From Microbotryomycetes sp. JL201 (taxonomy: Eukaryota; Basidiomycota; Microbotryomycetes): DNA of 64,000 nucleotides. Numbering within the stretch: the stretch's first letter is position 1; each line of letters opens with the position of its first letter. Under the pieces are notes generated by a model. That model made no database searches, had not been told where the DNA came from, and worked only from the letters and a program-made list of their open reading frames with translations. Made by a program: the position numbers and the translations under genes. The stretch is from the NCBI GenBank assembly GCA_033819885.1, contig JAQYUZ010000024.1:124001-188000 (forward strand), in the 5' to 3' direction. Positions 1-10,804 of this stretch are shown here, in pieces.

Positions 1-746
1 TTCTCTGCCGTTGATATACACACGGCTTTTGTGCTTAGAACATGCGCTGCAACAACGGGCTCTGCATTCAATCTCAAAAGCTCTGTAAAAAAGTTTTGGA
101 GATTCTCGAGGCGCCTGCTCGCGGTTCGTTCTGGCACTGAAATGTCATCATGCTTCTCGGTTGTCCCGGGACAACGATGGGTTCAGGCCAGTCCCCTATG
201 ATAATGGGAATGCCATTGTTACGAATCCTCCAACGTGCACTTGAGCTCTTGCAAACTTTGTCCTTCTCCGCGAATAACACTGAACGTGGTTGCAAAATTG
301 TTCTCGAGGTCACCAACGATTACGTTACGCATATGTCTGCATATATATACAGATCAGCTCTCGATTCTGGCTGAAACTCGAGCTCGCAGCCTGCAATACT
401 CGAGCGATCAGAAGTTGTCGACGATAGAGACAAGGTAGAAACTGCTGATCTGATGATATAATCGCTGCTCAAGGGGCTTGTCATTCACACAAACAGCCAG
501 GAGGAACGAAACGTTTAATTTGGCAACAAGGCGGGAAATTTCAAGCTGTGTAACCCCCTTTCAACCATGACCCGAGTTTGCTGCAAAGGAATGTCAACGA
601 ATACGCATCAAATCCGAATCCAAGAACATCGCGTCACTTACTTTTCCATGCCATCGATCTGTTGACAGCCCGATTCCAACCGGCAAATCTACATATCACA
701 CGACGTCGTCAACGCCATGTCAGCGAGGAGCAGTCGTCAATTCCAC
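1..746. other. No gene supported at the left edge
   Basis: Only short overlapping open frames occur here on both strands, none with a recognisable motif or a convincing splice structure. The right part should hold the 3' untranslated region of the glycerol kinase gene, which ends at 747 on the minus strand. A gene running off the left edge cannot be excluded. Confidence 0.4.
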
Positions 747-3620
747 TCACTTCCACTCTTTCTCTTCATCAGAAATCGACTGTCTGAACGTCTTGACGCC
801 AAACTCATTGACATTGTCCAACGTGTCCGGGTCGTCCAGCTTCCAACCAAACAACCCGAGTCCGGCACCCGCAAGCAACGCCGCCCCCAAAGCCGTGCTT
901 TCTCTCATTGTCGGCCTCTCTACCGGAATCCCAAGAATATCGGCTTGCAGTTGCATGGCGACGTCCGAGCTCGTCATGCCACCATCAACCTTCAAAGACA
1001 TCAAGAATTCGTCTCGGTCTTCTACACCGACATCCTTGGCCATGGCTTCCAAGATTGCACGGGTTTGGAAACAAGTCGCTTCCAGAGTGGCACGACAGAT
1101 GTGGTGCTTTGTCGTAAACGTTGACAAGCCAATCAACATGCCCGTCGCTGCCATGTCCCAGTAAGGTGCAAACAAGCCGCTGAAACCTGTGACAAAGTAG
1201 ACACCTCCAGTGTCCTCGACCTCTTCGGCGAACCGACTGCACTCTTTTGCGTTGTTGATGATGCCAAGATTATCACGCAGCCTGAAACAGCAGCAGAGTC
1301 AGCATGCGAATATTGCTGCCTTGGTCCACCAGTCAAGACTCGTACCAGTTGATGGAGGAACCTCCAACGGCGACTGATCCCTCTAGAGCATAGTGCACAG
1401 GTGCGTTTGGTCCAGCTTTATAGCCGACCTGGAAGGCTCTCGAGTCAATTCCATCTCTCTTGCTCGAGATCGTATCTCGTGATGACTGACTGTTGTGAGA
1501 AGACCGTGCGTAGATTTGACAATGTCTTTACCAGTGTTGTACAACCTGCCGGACAAAGCAATCAGATCCTTGAATTAAGAAAAGAGGGGGCCAAGATCCA
1601 GTCTTACATGAAACAGCCGGTACCTATACGTAAGATGTCATGGTCAGTCGACTGCGACGCGACGGATTCGAGACAGACGCGCACCGTATGTCTGTTTGGC
1701 CTCGCCTGGGAACAAGCACTTGTTTCCGACGAGCGCCGCCTGCTGATCGCCCACCAAGCCAGCGATGGGCAGACCTTCGAGCAAGTGTCCTTTGCAAAAC
1801 ACGCCGTACTGTTCACTATTGGAGACCAGCTTGGGCAAGGCCTCGACTGGCACGTCAAAGAATTCGAGCAGCTGCGGATCCCAATCCTGCGTGTGCAGTG
1901 ACAAAAGCAGCGTTCGACATGCGTTCGTATAGTCCGTCACGTGAATTCCGCCGTTTTGTGCACCTCCCGTGTAATTCTGATAGGCGACGGCATCAGTCGA
2001 GTCCTGTCGCTGGCTGGAACAGACGTGACGTACATAGACAAGCCAGCTGTCGACTGTGCCGATCATTAGAGTCCCAGCTTCTTTTGCTTCCTTGACTTCG
2101 GCATAGTTCTCGAGCAGCCACGCAAACTTTGTGGCGGAAAAGTACGTGCTGCGCAGGGTGTGCATTGAGCTCAAGCAAGAGGACCTTCAGAGTTGGAGGA
2201 CACACCTGAACGGCAATCCTGTGATGGCCCTTACTCCATCCTCCCCTTGCAAGTCTCCGTCTGGCGTTTTAAACACTTGCTTCTCTGCCTTTTCTTTTAG
2301 TTTTCTGACCAAGGACCTGTTGCGCGCGTCAGGCCACGCCACTGAAAGCGGCGTCAGATCAGGAACGGTCGTCTGAGGAGCTTAATATTGATGTTCGCAC
2401 CTGCGTTACACAAGGGTCTGCCTGTATTCCTGTCCCACAGCACGGTCGTTTCGCGCTGAGTGGCGATGCCGACGCCCTTGAGCATCTCTTTGGCGTACCC
2501 AAGGGCTGCAAACTCTTTCAAGCATTCTTCAATACATTTATCGATTGATGTCGTGTACGTTGACGGGTCGTGCTCGTGCCAGCCTGGCTCTGGGTAGACT
2601 GTTGTTTGCGTGTTGTTAGTTTGGGCTTGCAAACAGCGTTGCAAAGTTGCAGCTTGCCCTGGTTGAATTCAATCTGATGCCAGCAGATGACTTGGGCGTA
2701 TTGATCTGTGATCCGAGCCTCGAACGTCAGCCATTGCGAGCCAAAAGACAAGAAAATGTGGGGCTCGAGCCGACAGTGACGTCTCGGGAGTCCAACTGCG
2801 TACCAAAGATGTAGAAGCGGCAAGAGGTTGTCCCGCAGTCGATGGATCTGGATGCAACAATCCGGCAAGGCCGAGGTCAGCACGTGTGATGTTCAGTGTG
2901 CAGAAACCGGGATTTCCGTATTGCGCCTGACCCGATAAACTCTGTCTCTTTTGGGATGGGTCGCGTCGGTGACGAGGCGCGGCTACCGGGCACGCTCGTT
3001 GAGCCTCGGCTCATCATCCTGACCGGCCTCGCTGGCACAAATGTCGAGAATGACGGGCGCGAGGGCGTTAAATCGGGTCGTTTCGAGTTTGACGCGCTCG
3101 CCGTCTCTTCGAGCATCGTATGCAAGGCTGCAACATGGCTCAATGACGAGTGCACAGGCTTGTTGCTGCTGCTGTGCTGTGCGCCGAGTCCTGTCGGCGA
3201 GTCTGTCATCGTCGGCGCGAGCGAAGTCGTCTGTGCGAGTGCTGCGCGCGACGACGTCGGCGCTTGGGCGCCACCTCCTGTCGAGTCAAGTATGGCCTCG
3301 AGGTGCGCATGTAACGCCGTCGCAGCCATGCTCCCGTCACCTGGATCCTCGTCCGAACGCACTCGAATCCAAACCGAGCCGTTTGTGCAACCAAAAATCA
3401 GCTCCGGTTCGGCTTCTTTTCGACGGAAGCCGATCCTACACGAATTGCACATGAGACACCACACGACCTGGCAGTGCTGGATGGTGGACTGCACACTCCT
3501 GTGCTCGTATGGCGCCAGCTCATTCCTTTTCGATGTGCCAAATGCTAGCATGAAAACCAGTCGCGGCGGCGATCTCGACCGCAGCGCGCGCTCAAGCATC
3601 GTCGGCGGGGCATCCGTCAT
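747..3620 (-). CDS. GUT1: Glycerol kinase, eleven exons
   Basis: ATP-dependent phosphorylation of glycerol to glycerol 3-phosphate in the cytosol. Exons run 3620(or 3017)-2932, 2847-2804, 2705-2658, 2598-2401, 2341-2206, 2148-2034, 1976-1685, 1623-1608, 1545-1491, 1428-1346 and 1281-747; lengths sum to a multiple of three. Splicing rebuilds family signatures: [15 protein letters not shown] (phosphate-binding start), [40 protein letters not shown]. Exon 1623-1608 is a 16-nt microexon inside TGCFM. The intron 2599-2657 starts with GC (GCAAGC). From the ATG at 3017 the protein is 535 residues, normal for the family. From the first in-frame ATG at 3620 it would be 736, with a low-complexity Ser/Pro/Thr-rich extension of unknown function. 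I favour 3017, but the frame is open to 3620. Confidence 0.93.
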
Positions 3621-3817
3621 AACTTGATTGCGCGTCTGGGTCTCCCTTCCTGATCAACTCGCACTCAGTGTCACGAAAATTGTCTGTTGGCGTCGGAACC
3701 AGGCGTGCCTGGCATCACTTTGGCGCCGAGCATTGCCCACTAACGAGTGATTTGACACGAATCAGCAGCGGCGGCGTCGAGCTCGGTTCAGGAGTCAAAA
3801 GCACCAACACGTCCCCA

Positions 3818-5336
3818 ATGGCCCGGAGAAATCAACGCAAGGCCGCAGAAAAGGCGCGAGCGAAACTTGCACTGCCACCTAATCGCCTAACGAAAGCTTG
3901 GATTCGCTCGTCGCCTGACCAGACTCTGGTCGAAGTCAAGCACAAGACACATTCCAGGACTCAGAGGGGCAATCCGACCAGAATAAGCAAGGTTCAGGAG
4001 CACCGCGACGACTCGACCTCGGCGAGTGACACCAACGAAGCAAAGTCATCGACCGGTGGCACAAGCTCACAGTCCGAGTTCAATGCCAAGAACAGCGACA
4101 AGCAGCCACCACAGCAGCTGCAGAACAAGAACAACAAGCGAGTGAGTAGAGAGTACAGCTCTGATGAAGCCGACGACGCCCCAGCGCAAACTCCCAAACT
4201 TGGTCAACCACCGACAAAGCTCCGCAAGGATGAGCTCTTTGCATACATACACAACACAATCAGGATTATCGTTGAAAAGAGCAAGCAGCTACCACTGCCA
4301 TCAACCGGTACGTGCAGCTACGAGTGGCAAAGAGTCGAGCTCATCGCCTCTGCACCCATCACCGCCAGAAACTCTGACGGCGATGGAATGTGCTTGGGCC
4401 GCACTGGACACAAAGGATAAAGGCGCAGTCGACTGGTACCACCTTCGCTAGTCTGTCTACCGTTTCGCGCACCTAAGTCTTTTCTGACACTGACAATCTC
4501 GGTCCAGCATGTTTGACTTGTTCTGGTCCGATTCTGGCATGGCTAAAATCGAAGTTGATCTAGCCGACCTATGGGCCGGCAAGACTGGAGTTATTGTCCT
4601 CGTACGCGTGATCAACACTATCCTCAACGACACAAGCAATAAACTCGACTGTCGCGACCTCAAATGCCTGTCGCAATGGTTGTTCTCGATCGCCGAGCAG
4701 ATTGAAATCAAAAATCGCAACGACGAATCCTCGCCGCATACGCAGTCGATCTCATCTGTCGTATTCGTCCGCGCTGTAAATGTCCGAGACTCAGATTGGA
4801 GCTCACATGAGAAACGCGCGCCGAAAACAGCAGGTGGTAGCAGGGTGTTTCAACGTCGTGAGCAAGACGATATGGATGAACTCGAATCCGATGCAAGTGG
4901 CACGCAGGGGCAGACTCGAACAATGCAATGCAACAAAAGGAACAGAATCAGATCGACAAAGTCGGGCGAAGGCTACCAGAAACGCCAAAAAGTCCGCGAA
5001 CATCGATCGCCATCAGAAGTCTGCGGAACAGACGAGCTCGGCTTGGAAAGGCCCATCGAAAGAGAACGTGCCGTCGCAAGCGTGAAGCAAGAAAAGAAGA
5101 AGGAAAAACAGAAAGAGCTGTCGCCGTCTCCCATCAAAATTGGTCACAAGCAAGCTGAAAAGCGACGCAAAGACTGTCAAACGCCAGAACACGAACGCTT
5201 TGCGTCTCCTTCCATACATGCGGCCCGGGACAGGCGGTCATTCAGCGACATCAACGATGAAGACGAGGCGCACAACTCTTACGAGAACGTTATCGATAAC
5301 ATGATCATCGATAGCTTTGGCGACTCTGACATTTAA
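3818..5336 (+). CDS. Lys/Glu-rich nuclear-type protein with helical domain
   Basis: Not recognised as a named family. Exons 3818-4307, 4369-4435 and 4508-5336 give 461 residues. The N-terminus is basic (MARRNQRKAAEKARAKL). A central stretch encoded around 4220-4720 looks like an all-helical domain (ELFAYIHNTIRIIVEKSK, AWAALDTKDKGAVD, KCLSQWLFSIAEQIEI). The C-terminal third is charged and repetitive (runs of Lys, Glu, Arg, Ser) and ends in an acidic tail, suggesting a nuclear chromatin-associated protein. The helical part recalls TFIIS-N/LEDGF-type bundles, but this is only an impression. A PWWP protein follows 111 bp downstream on the same strand and in the same frame after one stop codon, so the two could be one interrupted gene or an adjacent functional pair. 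Confidence 0.6.
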
Positions 5337-5447
5337 GTTTCCGTGACGAGTGAAGCTGAAAACGCCACTGACCAGCAAGGGCAAGTTCCGCCCTTTATTG
5401 AGCCCCGTCAACGTGTGCAGGACGAAATTCATGTGGACGAACCGCGC

Positions 5448-5873
5448 ATGATCATCGACAAAGGCGACATTGTTCTCGCGCCGGGACCTGGGCCGCACCT
5501 TGTCAACGTACCTTGGCCATCTTTGGTGAGACAGGTGTTCAAGGCTGGACCGAGCATATGTCGCAGTCTGATCAACACCTTTAGGTCGTCAACGTTGAAG
5601 GCAATCGAGTCATTATCGGTAGCATTCCCAGTGCACAAGAGTAAGCGAGACTCATTTACAGTCAAGTTTCGAAAAGATCTTGACGTATCTTTCTGCAGGT
5701 ACGAAGTGCGTCTCGACGACATCAGACCATTGCCAAACAACCCTTGCCTTCTCGACTTTGCTGGCACGCACCAGGACAAAGTCGATTATCACCGAGGTCT
5801 CGAGATCATCAACGATGTCGATCTGCTTCGACTTTGGAATGCAAAGTTTTACGAGCTCGATCTAGAACTTTGA
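5448..5873 (+). CDS. Small PWWP-domain protein
   Basis: Exons 5448-5525, 5585-5640 and 5699-5873 give 102 residues that are almost entirely one PWWP domain, a methyl-lysine/DNA-binding module of chromatin proteins. The hallmark is GDIVLAPGPGPHLVNVPWPS, where VPWPS stands for the PWWP core, followed by VNVEGNRVIIGSIPSAQE and YEVRLDDIRPLPNN, as in the beta-barrel of the family. Both introns are GT-AG (59 and 58 nt). The start ATG at 5448 is the first in frame and sits only nine codons before the domain, so an upstream coding exon joining it to the preceding gene is possible. Most PWWP proteins carry further domains; a stand-alone copy is unusual. Confidence 0.75.
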   Translation: MIIDKGDIVLAPGPGPHLVNVPWPSLVRQVFKAGPSICRSLINTFRSSTLKAIESLSVAFPVHKSKRDSFTVKFRKDLDVSFCRYEVRLDDIRPLPNNPCLLDFAGTHQDKVDYHRGLEIINDVDLLRLWNAKFYELDLEL

Positions 5874-6162
5874 ACCGCTTTTCTCCACAAAGCAGTACCT
5901 CGCTCCCTTTTCGAAAATCGCCTGATTCTGTCTCATTGTCTTTGCAATCAATTCAGCTTGACATACACTCTACCCAATCTCATCTTTGCTCCTTGAAAGC
6001 TACTTTTGGATCTTCCAGCAAAAAAAAGACGAATCGTTTCTTTCTCCGAGCGACCGAAGACAAAGTTATGCCAAGAGGCAACGCGTCCTTGAGATCATTC
6101 CTCATGACGACTGAAGAGAACAAGATGGCTGAAAGACACGTCGGGATTGTCAAACTCGTCGG

Positions 6163-9100
6163 TCAGACTGCAAGCAAACACACGAAAACGGTGGACGCAC
6201 CTAATTTGGACATGACAACGTCCCGATTCGATGGCTTGTCTAGCCAGGCAGTTTGAGAAATATGGTTGTGTAGAAAAGCCAGGATGTAGAGAAGAGTGTT
6301 GACGTGCTAACAAGTCACGAACCGAATGAAAAAGATCAGTGCGTCATACCCTTGTTCGATCGGGAACGAGCACAACACTCACCACTTCGGGCAAGAGTGA
6401 CAGCACGCCGTATGCGTCTTCACGCGATTCGACGAGCAAAGCTTCTTCAACTGCTTCGTCCACGATCAAAGGTCGTTCAAGGCTTTTGAGGAATCTCAGC
6501 AAGCAGTGGGCCACTGATGACACACTAGTGTCAATCTTGGTTAACGCTTTTGATCCTTGAGCGTGCTCAGCCGAAACACTTGTCGTATTTACGGCCACAG
6601 ATGGTTCCGTCGCTTTGATGGATGCCGACGTCGGTGCAGCAGGATCGATGAATTCCTTCTTTGAAAACACCGGCGACAATTGAACATCACCAATGTCGGC
6701 GGACTCGGATAGCTCAGATCGTGCTTGCTCAAGCTCAAGTCGGCGAAGAAGTTCCATTGCGTCTTGTTCAGGCGTTGGAGTTGAAGGCGTCCGCTCGAGC
6801 ATGTCTTCCAGTGGAAATTCATCGCCCTGCATCATATTTCGTCATGCTCGTGCCTCTTCTGCAATATTTTCGAAAATCGCTCACCGTGTCCAGGCATTCT
6901 CGTATGCGGTCAACGAGTTTCTCGTCCGGAGCTGCCGCAAACAAGTCTGCTCTGGACCGTCCATGTTCAGCCAGAAACTCGACCATGCGTCGCACAACAT
7001 CTGGCGCTCTGGTTTTCGGCTTTTCCTCGTCAATTGTAATACCGTCACCGGTCTCTTTTGACACAGGACCTTGGTCCATAGACTCGCTTGCATAGATGCG
7101 CTCGAGGTTGTTTCGATTGACGCTTCGAATCGGGACGTCTAGCAGGGCAAGACGATTGAGCGAGTTGCCGAAACAAGTTCTTTCGTATCGTTTAGCGTTG
7201 ACGCTCAAGAAAAAGTCTCTCTTGTCAAACGACAAGATGAGTAACTCTGTGAGGTCTTTGCTGTAGTCGATCGCAAAATTAAGTTTTGATGCCATCTCAT
7301 TATGAATGTGGACCGTCAATGTGACATCGATTGAGTGCCCTGGAAGAATCAAGCCGGTAAGAGGCTCAATTTTGAGCCACGGTTGGCACAGCTCGGTGCG
7401 GTCCAGAGGTTTAACGAAGGACCATTCGGCAATTGTCTGCGAGTCGGATTAATCCTAGATGCGCTAGATGCGGGTCTGTGGAGAAGCTCACCGGACCCTT
7501 GTTCACAAATGTCACTGTCTTTGATGCCGGCTCCATGTATCTGACTGTGTCGAATTCGACTATGGGAGACGGCAAGAGTTTGATCGCTGGGGCCTCGTCC
7601 CATTCGATATCATCAACTGCAGACATCATACATCAGCGAACCTGCTCTCTTCGCGATTGAAGGTGACGCACGTTGATCGATCAATTCCTGCAATACATGC
7701 GTTCGCTTCAACGGATCTACTTTGTATACCTAGTGAATTCTGTCAATGTGGCTCCGAGCGCATGCGACTGGAGTCCGTCTTACAGGGACTTTGAGGAGCG
7801 CCGAAACAGGTTTGTGATCGGACAGTCGAATCTCGGGATGTGAAGTGTATTTAATAGCCTCAATCGAGTCGTCGTCGAGCGACATCCAAAGCACGCGATC
7901 CGTCCAAGCCGGAACCCGTTGCTTCTCACTGCTCCTCCCGAAAACGTCAGCAACTACTCTCTAGCCACGCACGCTTGACAAACCTCGTGTCATATTCATC
8001 AGTACCCTTGTCGAATTTGAACGTTGGCGGGAATTGTAATTCGGCCTCTTTGAAGCCAGAAAACGCCAAATCATGTCGTCGAGCCAAGTTGAGCTGATCG
8101 AATGGAAACAGCAAGTCCCAAGTTCTTTGTTGCACGAGCTTTGCAACCTGATCTCTCGGCAAGTCAAGCCGGTACTGCAGGGCGGTTGTCAGGGACTCAA
8201 CAGCTATTCCGAATTCCCAAGTACCCACGTTCAGGTCTCCGAACCAAATGAGATGGTGCGTGTCAAAAACTGTCGCGCTTCCTAGACTTCGTTCGAATTC
8301 CGGTCTTAGGGAGGGTGTCCAAGGGTCGCGGGACTGTATTTTGTCTGCCTGAAACGTCAAGCCTCTTGCGATATCATGGAACATTTGGTTGCGCGCATCG
8401 GTCTGGTTCATGAATGCCGCCAAATGCGAGTTGACGAAAGTCAACCACGTGTCTTTATATCTAAGACGTATTCCAACCGCGCCTTTGTTCGCCATGACTC
8501 CCATGAGACCGGTAGCCAGGTGAGCCGAGTCAATCGAGCTAACGTGTAGTGCCTCGCTCCGAAGCACGTAAACCAGGATCAAAGCGCCAACCAGTTGCTT
8601 CGAATGGAGCTAGAGATCTTGGAGATTCAGCATTACTTTCTGAGCTATAGCTGCTGTCTCACTTTCTGGTACAAGACGGCTCTGGGTCCCATCGCTCTTT
8701 CCAGGGCAACGCGCCAGGCGTCCTCTCGATTGCGCGTGTATCGTATCATTGCTTCCGCAGTCAGATCAAGCTCTTGGAAGCTGTATGGCGTGCATCAGCA
8801 GTGGTACCATGACGATTTTCAGAATCTGTGCTTGCCCGATTACGAGAAAGTGCGAATTCTCATAGCCTTTGAGCCACGGAGAGAGATTCGCATCTTGTGG
8901 CAGCGCATCATTCACGTTGAATGTACCGCACCAAATTCTGAAGCATTTGAAATCTGCGTCAGCGACGAATGGAAAAGATACGAGGCTTTGAAGTCCAGAC
9001 ATGCCTTATGTCTTCGCGCTGGGAGAATTCTGACGCCCGATCTTGCAGCCTTGCCGCCAGCCATCTTAATCGCTCTTCTGTCGACTCTTGCTCGATTCGT

Positions 9101-9900
9101 ATACTGTCTTGTGTGCCTGCTTCAACACTCACGCCGCCACTAAGCGCCCCGAAACCATTTCGAATCGCTACAGAAGTCACAGGATTGATCAAATAGTGTA
9201 CGCCCGTACAGCATGTGAGCCTACTGACAATGTCTCGCCCATTTCTTGCGAGAGTAATGAGCAGGCAGACCAGCATATCGTCCAAGCGCAGGACCGCGCT
9301 CCACCTTTGTCGAAGACACGTACGACTTGAGCCACATGTGTCGTGTTCCATCCGTTTCCTTCGGAGAATCGGTCGCACAAAGTCTCTTGACTTCGGCAAT
9401 GAACGAGGCTGGCATCTCATCGACTAGAAACGAAATGCTCTGCGACTGCCATTGTAGAGTAATGTAGAACTCCAGTACGGAGCCCGAAGCAGGAGCAGTA
9501 GAAGTGCGTTTGTGTTGCGAGATCTTGATTTCGCATTCAGGGAGGAGAGGCACCGTCTTGATCACTGTCGGCGTTGTGGGTCTCCGATAGACGAGAATTC
9601 TGATCGAATGACGGTGAGCTTTCCAGCTTGCTCGTAATGATCAGAATGAATGCGCTCACGCTCCCTCTTCTCGCCCATTTGCTTTATGGGCAACAATGCC
9701 TAGGCATCTCCTAAAGCCGTTCTGTCTCGCTACCTCCACGTTGTCCACGTCGAGGGCGACCTCGATAACATTGATGGCAGCTCTTGGCTCGTCTTCAGGC
9801 AGCGCAAGTTTCAGCAAGGCGTCCCTGTATCTTAAAGATCAGGAATTCAGAAAGTCAGCGAGGTGAGGACGAGAACTGACCTTGCGAGTGAGTCAGCCAT
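6163..9900 (-). CDS. OCRL/INPP5B-like inositol polyphosphate 5-phosphatase
   Basis: Removes the 5-phosphate from phosphoinositides such as PI(4,5)P2 at endosome/Golgi membranes. The start is ATG at 9900 (MADSLAR, intron 9831-9880, then YRDALLKLALPEDE). The N-terminal part (9.1-9.8 kb) has exon joins I could not fully settle. The 5-phosphatase domain follows: IWCGTFNVND, FQELDLTAEAM, ANKGAVGIRL, WFGDLN-YRLDLPRDQ (split by in-frame intron 8175-8228), QRVPAWTDRVLW and SDHKPVSALL. Then come an ASH domain (VEFDTVRY, CQPWLKIEPLTGLILPGHS) and a RhoGAP-like domain ending HVNTLLYILAFLHNH. Further introns: 8938-9004 (GC donor, tentative), 8781-8835 (GC donor), 8610-8662, 7929-7983, 7730-7783, 7617-7671, 7437-7491, 6827-6884 and 6307-6382. 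The RhoGAP part has no arginine finger, as known for OCRL. The stop at 6163 is the same with or without a possible 33-nt last intron. Confidence 0.85.
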
Positions 9901-10804
9901 GCTGCAACGAACATATATTTTTCGATTCGGATCAAGATATCCTCAGTCTTGCAGTCGAGGTCGTTTCTGTTTGAGATGCAAAATGTCACAACCTCGGCCC
10001 CACTTGAAGCTCAAGTCTGACGAGAAAGCGCGCACAGAAGTCCAGACTTGGTCCGCTCGTGGAGCACAATGGTTTAGATTCTGCTCGCAACGAGTCTCTC
10101 GCGCTGAAGAATGTGGAGCAGACAGCTCAATCGAGACCAGCCTCGCCAAAGGCTACGCGCTTGCTGTCACAGAAGCGGTCCGAGCTTGTCGGATGGCAAA
10201 TGCGAGAGATGTTCGATCAGATGGAAGCCGACATAGGTTGCGCCGTATCCTGGTGCACGCCAGTCGCCTTTACTTCAAGTTCGTGGCCCGTGCGGTGCGC
10301 AGCAGCAGAGTTGGATGCACGTCGAAAGGCGTCAAAGACATTGGGAGAGTTTTTTTGCAGGTGCTTCGTCTACACGTGAGTCTCTTGGCACCTGTCCTGG
10401 AATAGGAGGTTTGTCTCGTGATTTTGCCTGAGCCGCCGGCGCCGCTTGTTTTACCCGCGTCGTCGCACCACTTCCCGTAAGTTACATGGCCGACAGCTAC
10501 GAGAGCGTCAAGCACATGTCAGAGTCGATCCGAGCGCGCCAGATGAGCAACGGGTCGAGCCAGAACGCCGTGTTGATCGGGCAGAAACGACTTTTCAAGA
10601 TAGGCTCTCGCTCAACAGCACCGGCGTATACCTGCCTCGCACCGCTGTGATCGACCATTTGGTGTTGGTTTTACTCGATCCACTGCTCTAAAGACGCTTG
10701 GATCGGACTTTGACACGCGCGCGGACTCGAAGGCGACCGGCACTTTTTAGGCGAACGCGAACCCAAGCGCTGACGCTGGTTTTCGCCTCCTACGTGCAGT
10801 CAAC
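9901..10804 (+). other. Possible small spliced gene between OCRL-like and RPL5
   Basis: No family recognised. ATG codons at 9984 and about 9979 start open frames, and a second frame from about 10020 to 10220 encodes a charged helix-like segment (NESLALKNVEQTAQ, LLSQKRSELVGWQMREMF). A pyrimidine-rich acceptor (TTTTTTTGCAG) lies near 10360, and a 54-codon ORF starts at 10486 (MADSYESVKHMSESIRARQ). No exon combination joins these convincingly. The right end must hold the RPL5 promoter and leader; the left end, 83 bp from the OCRL-like start, would be a shared divergent promoter. Confidence 0.25.

Noticed and set aside
2896-3627. Plus-strand ORF of 243 codons opposite the glycerol kinase 5' region
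   Set aside because: Composition is that of an antisense shadow (Cys/Leu/Ala runs, no domain), and the minus frame splices directly into the kinase motif EFIGSIDCG.
4308-4317. 10-nt or 25-nt mini-introns that would restore frame
   Set aside because: A canonical 61-nt intron (4308-4368) gives the same frame and an ordinary size.
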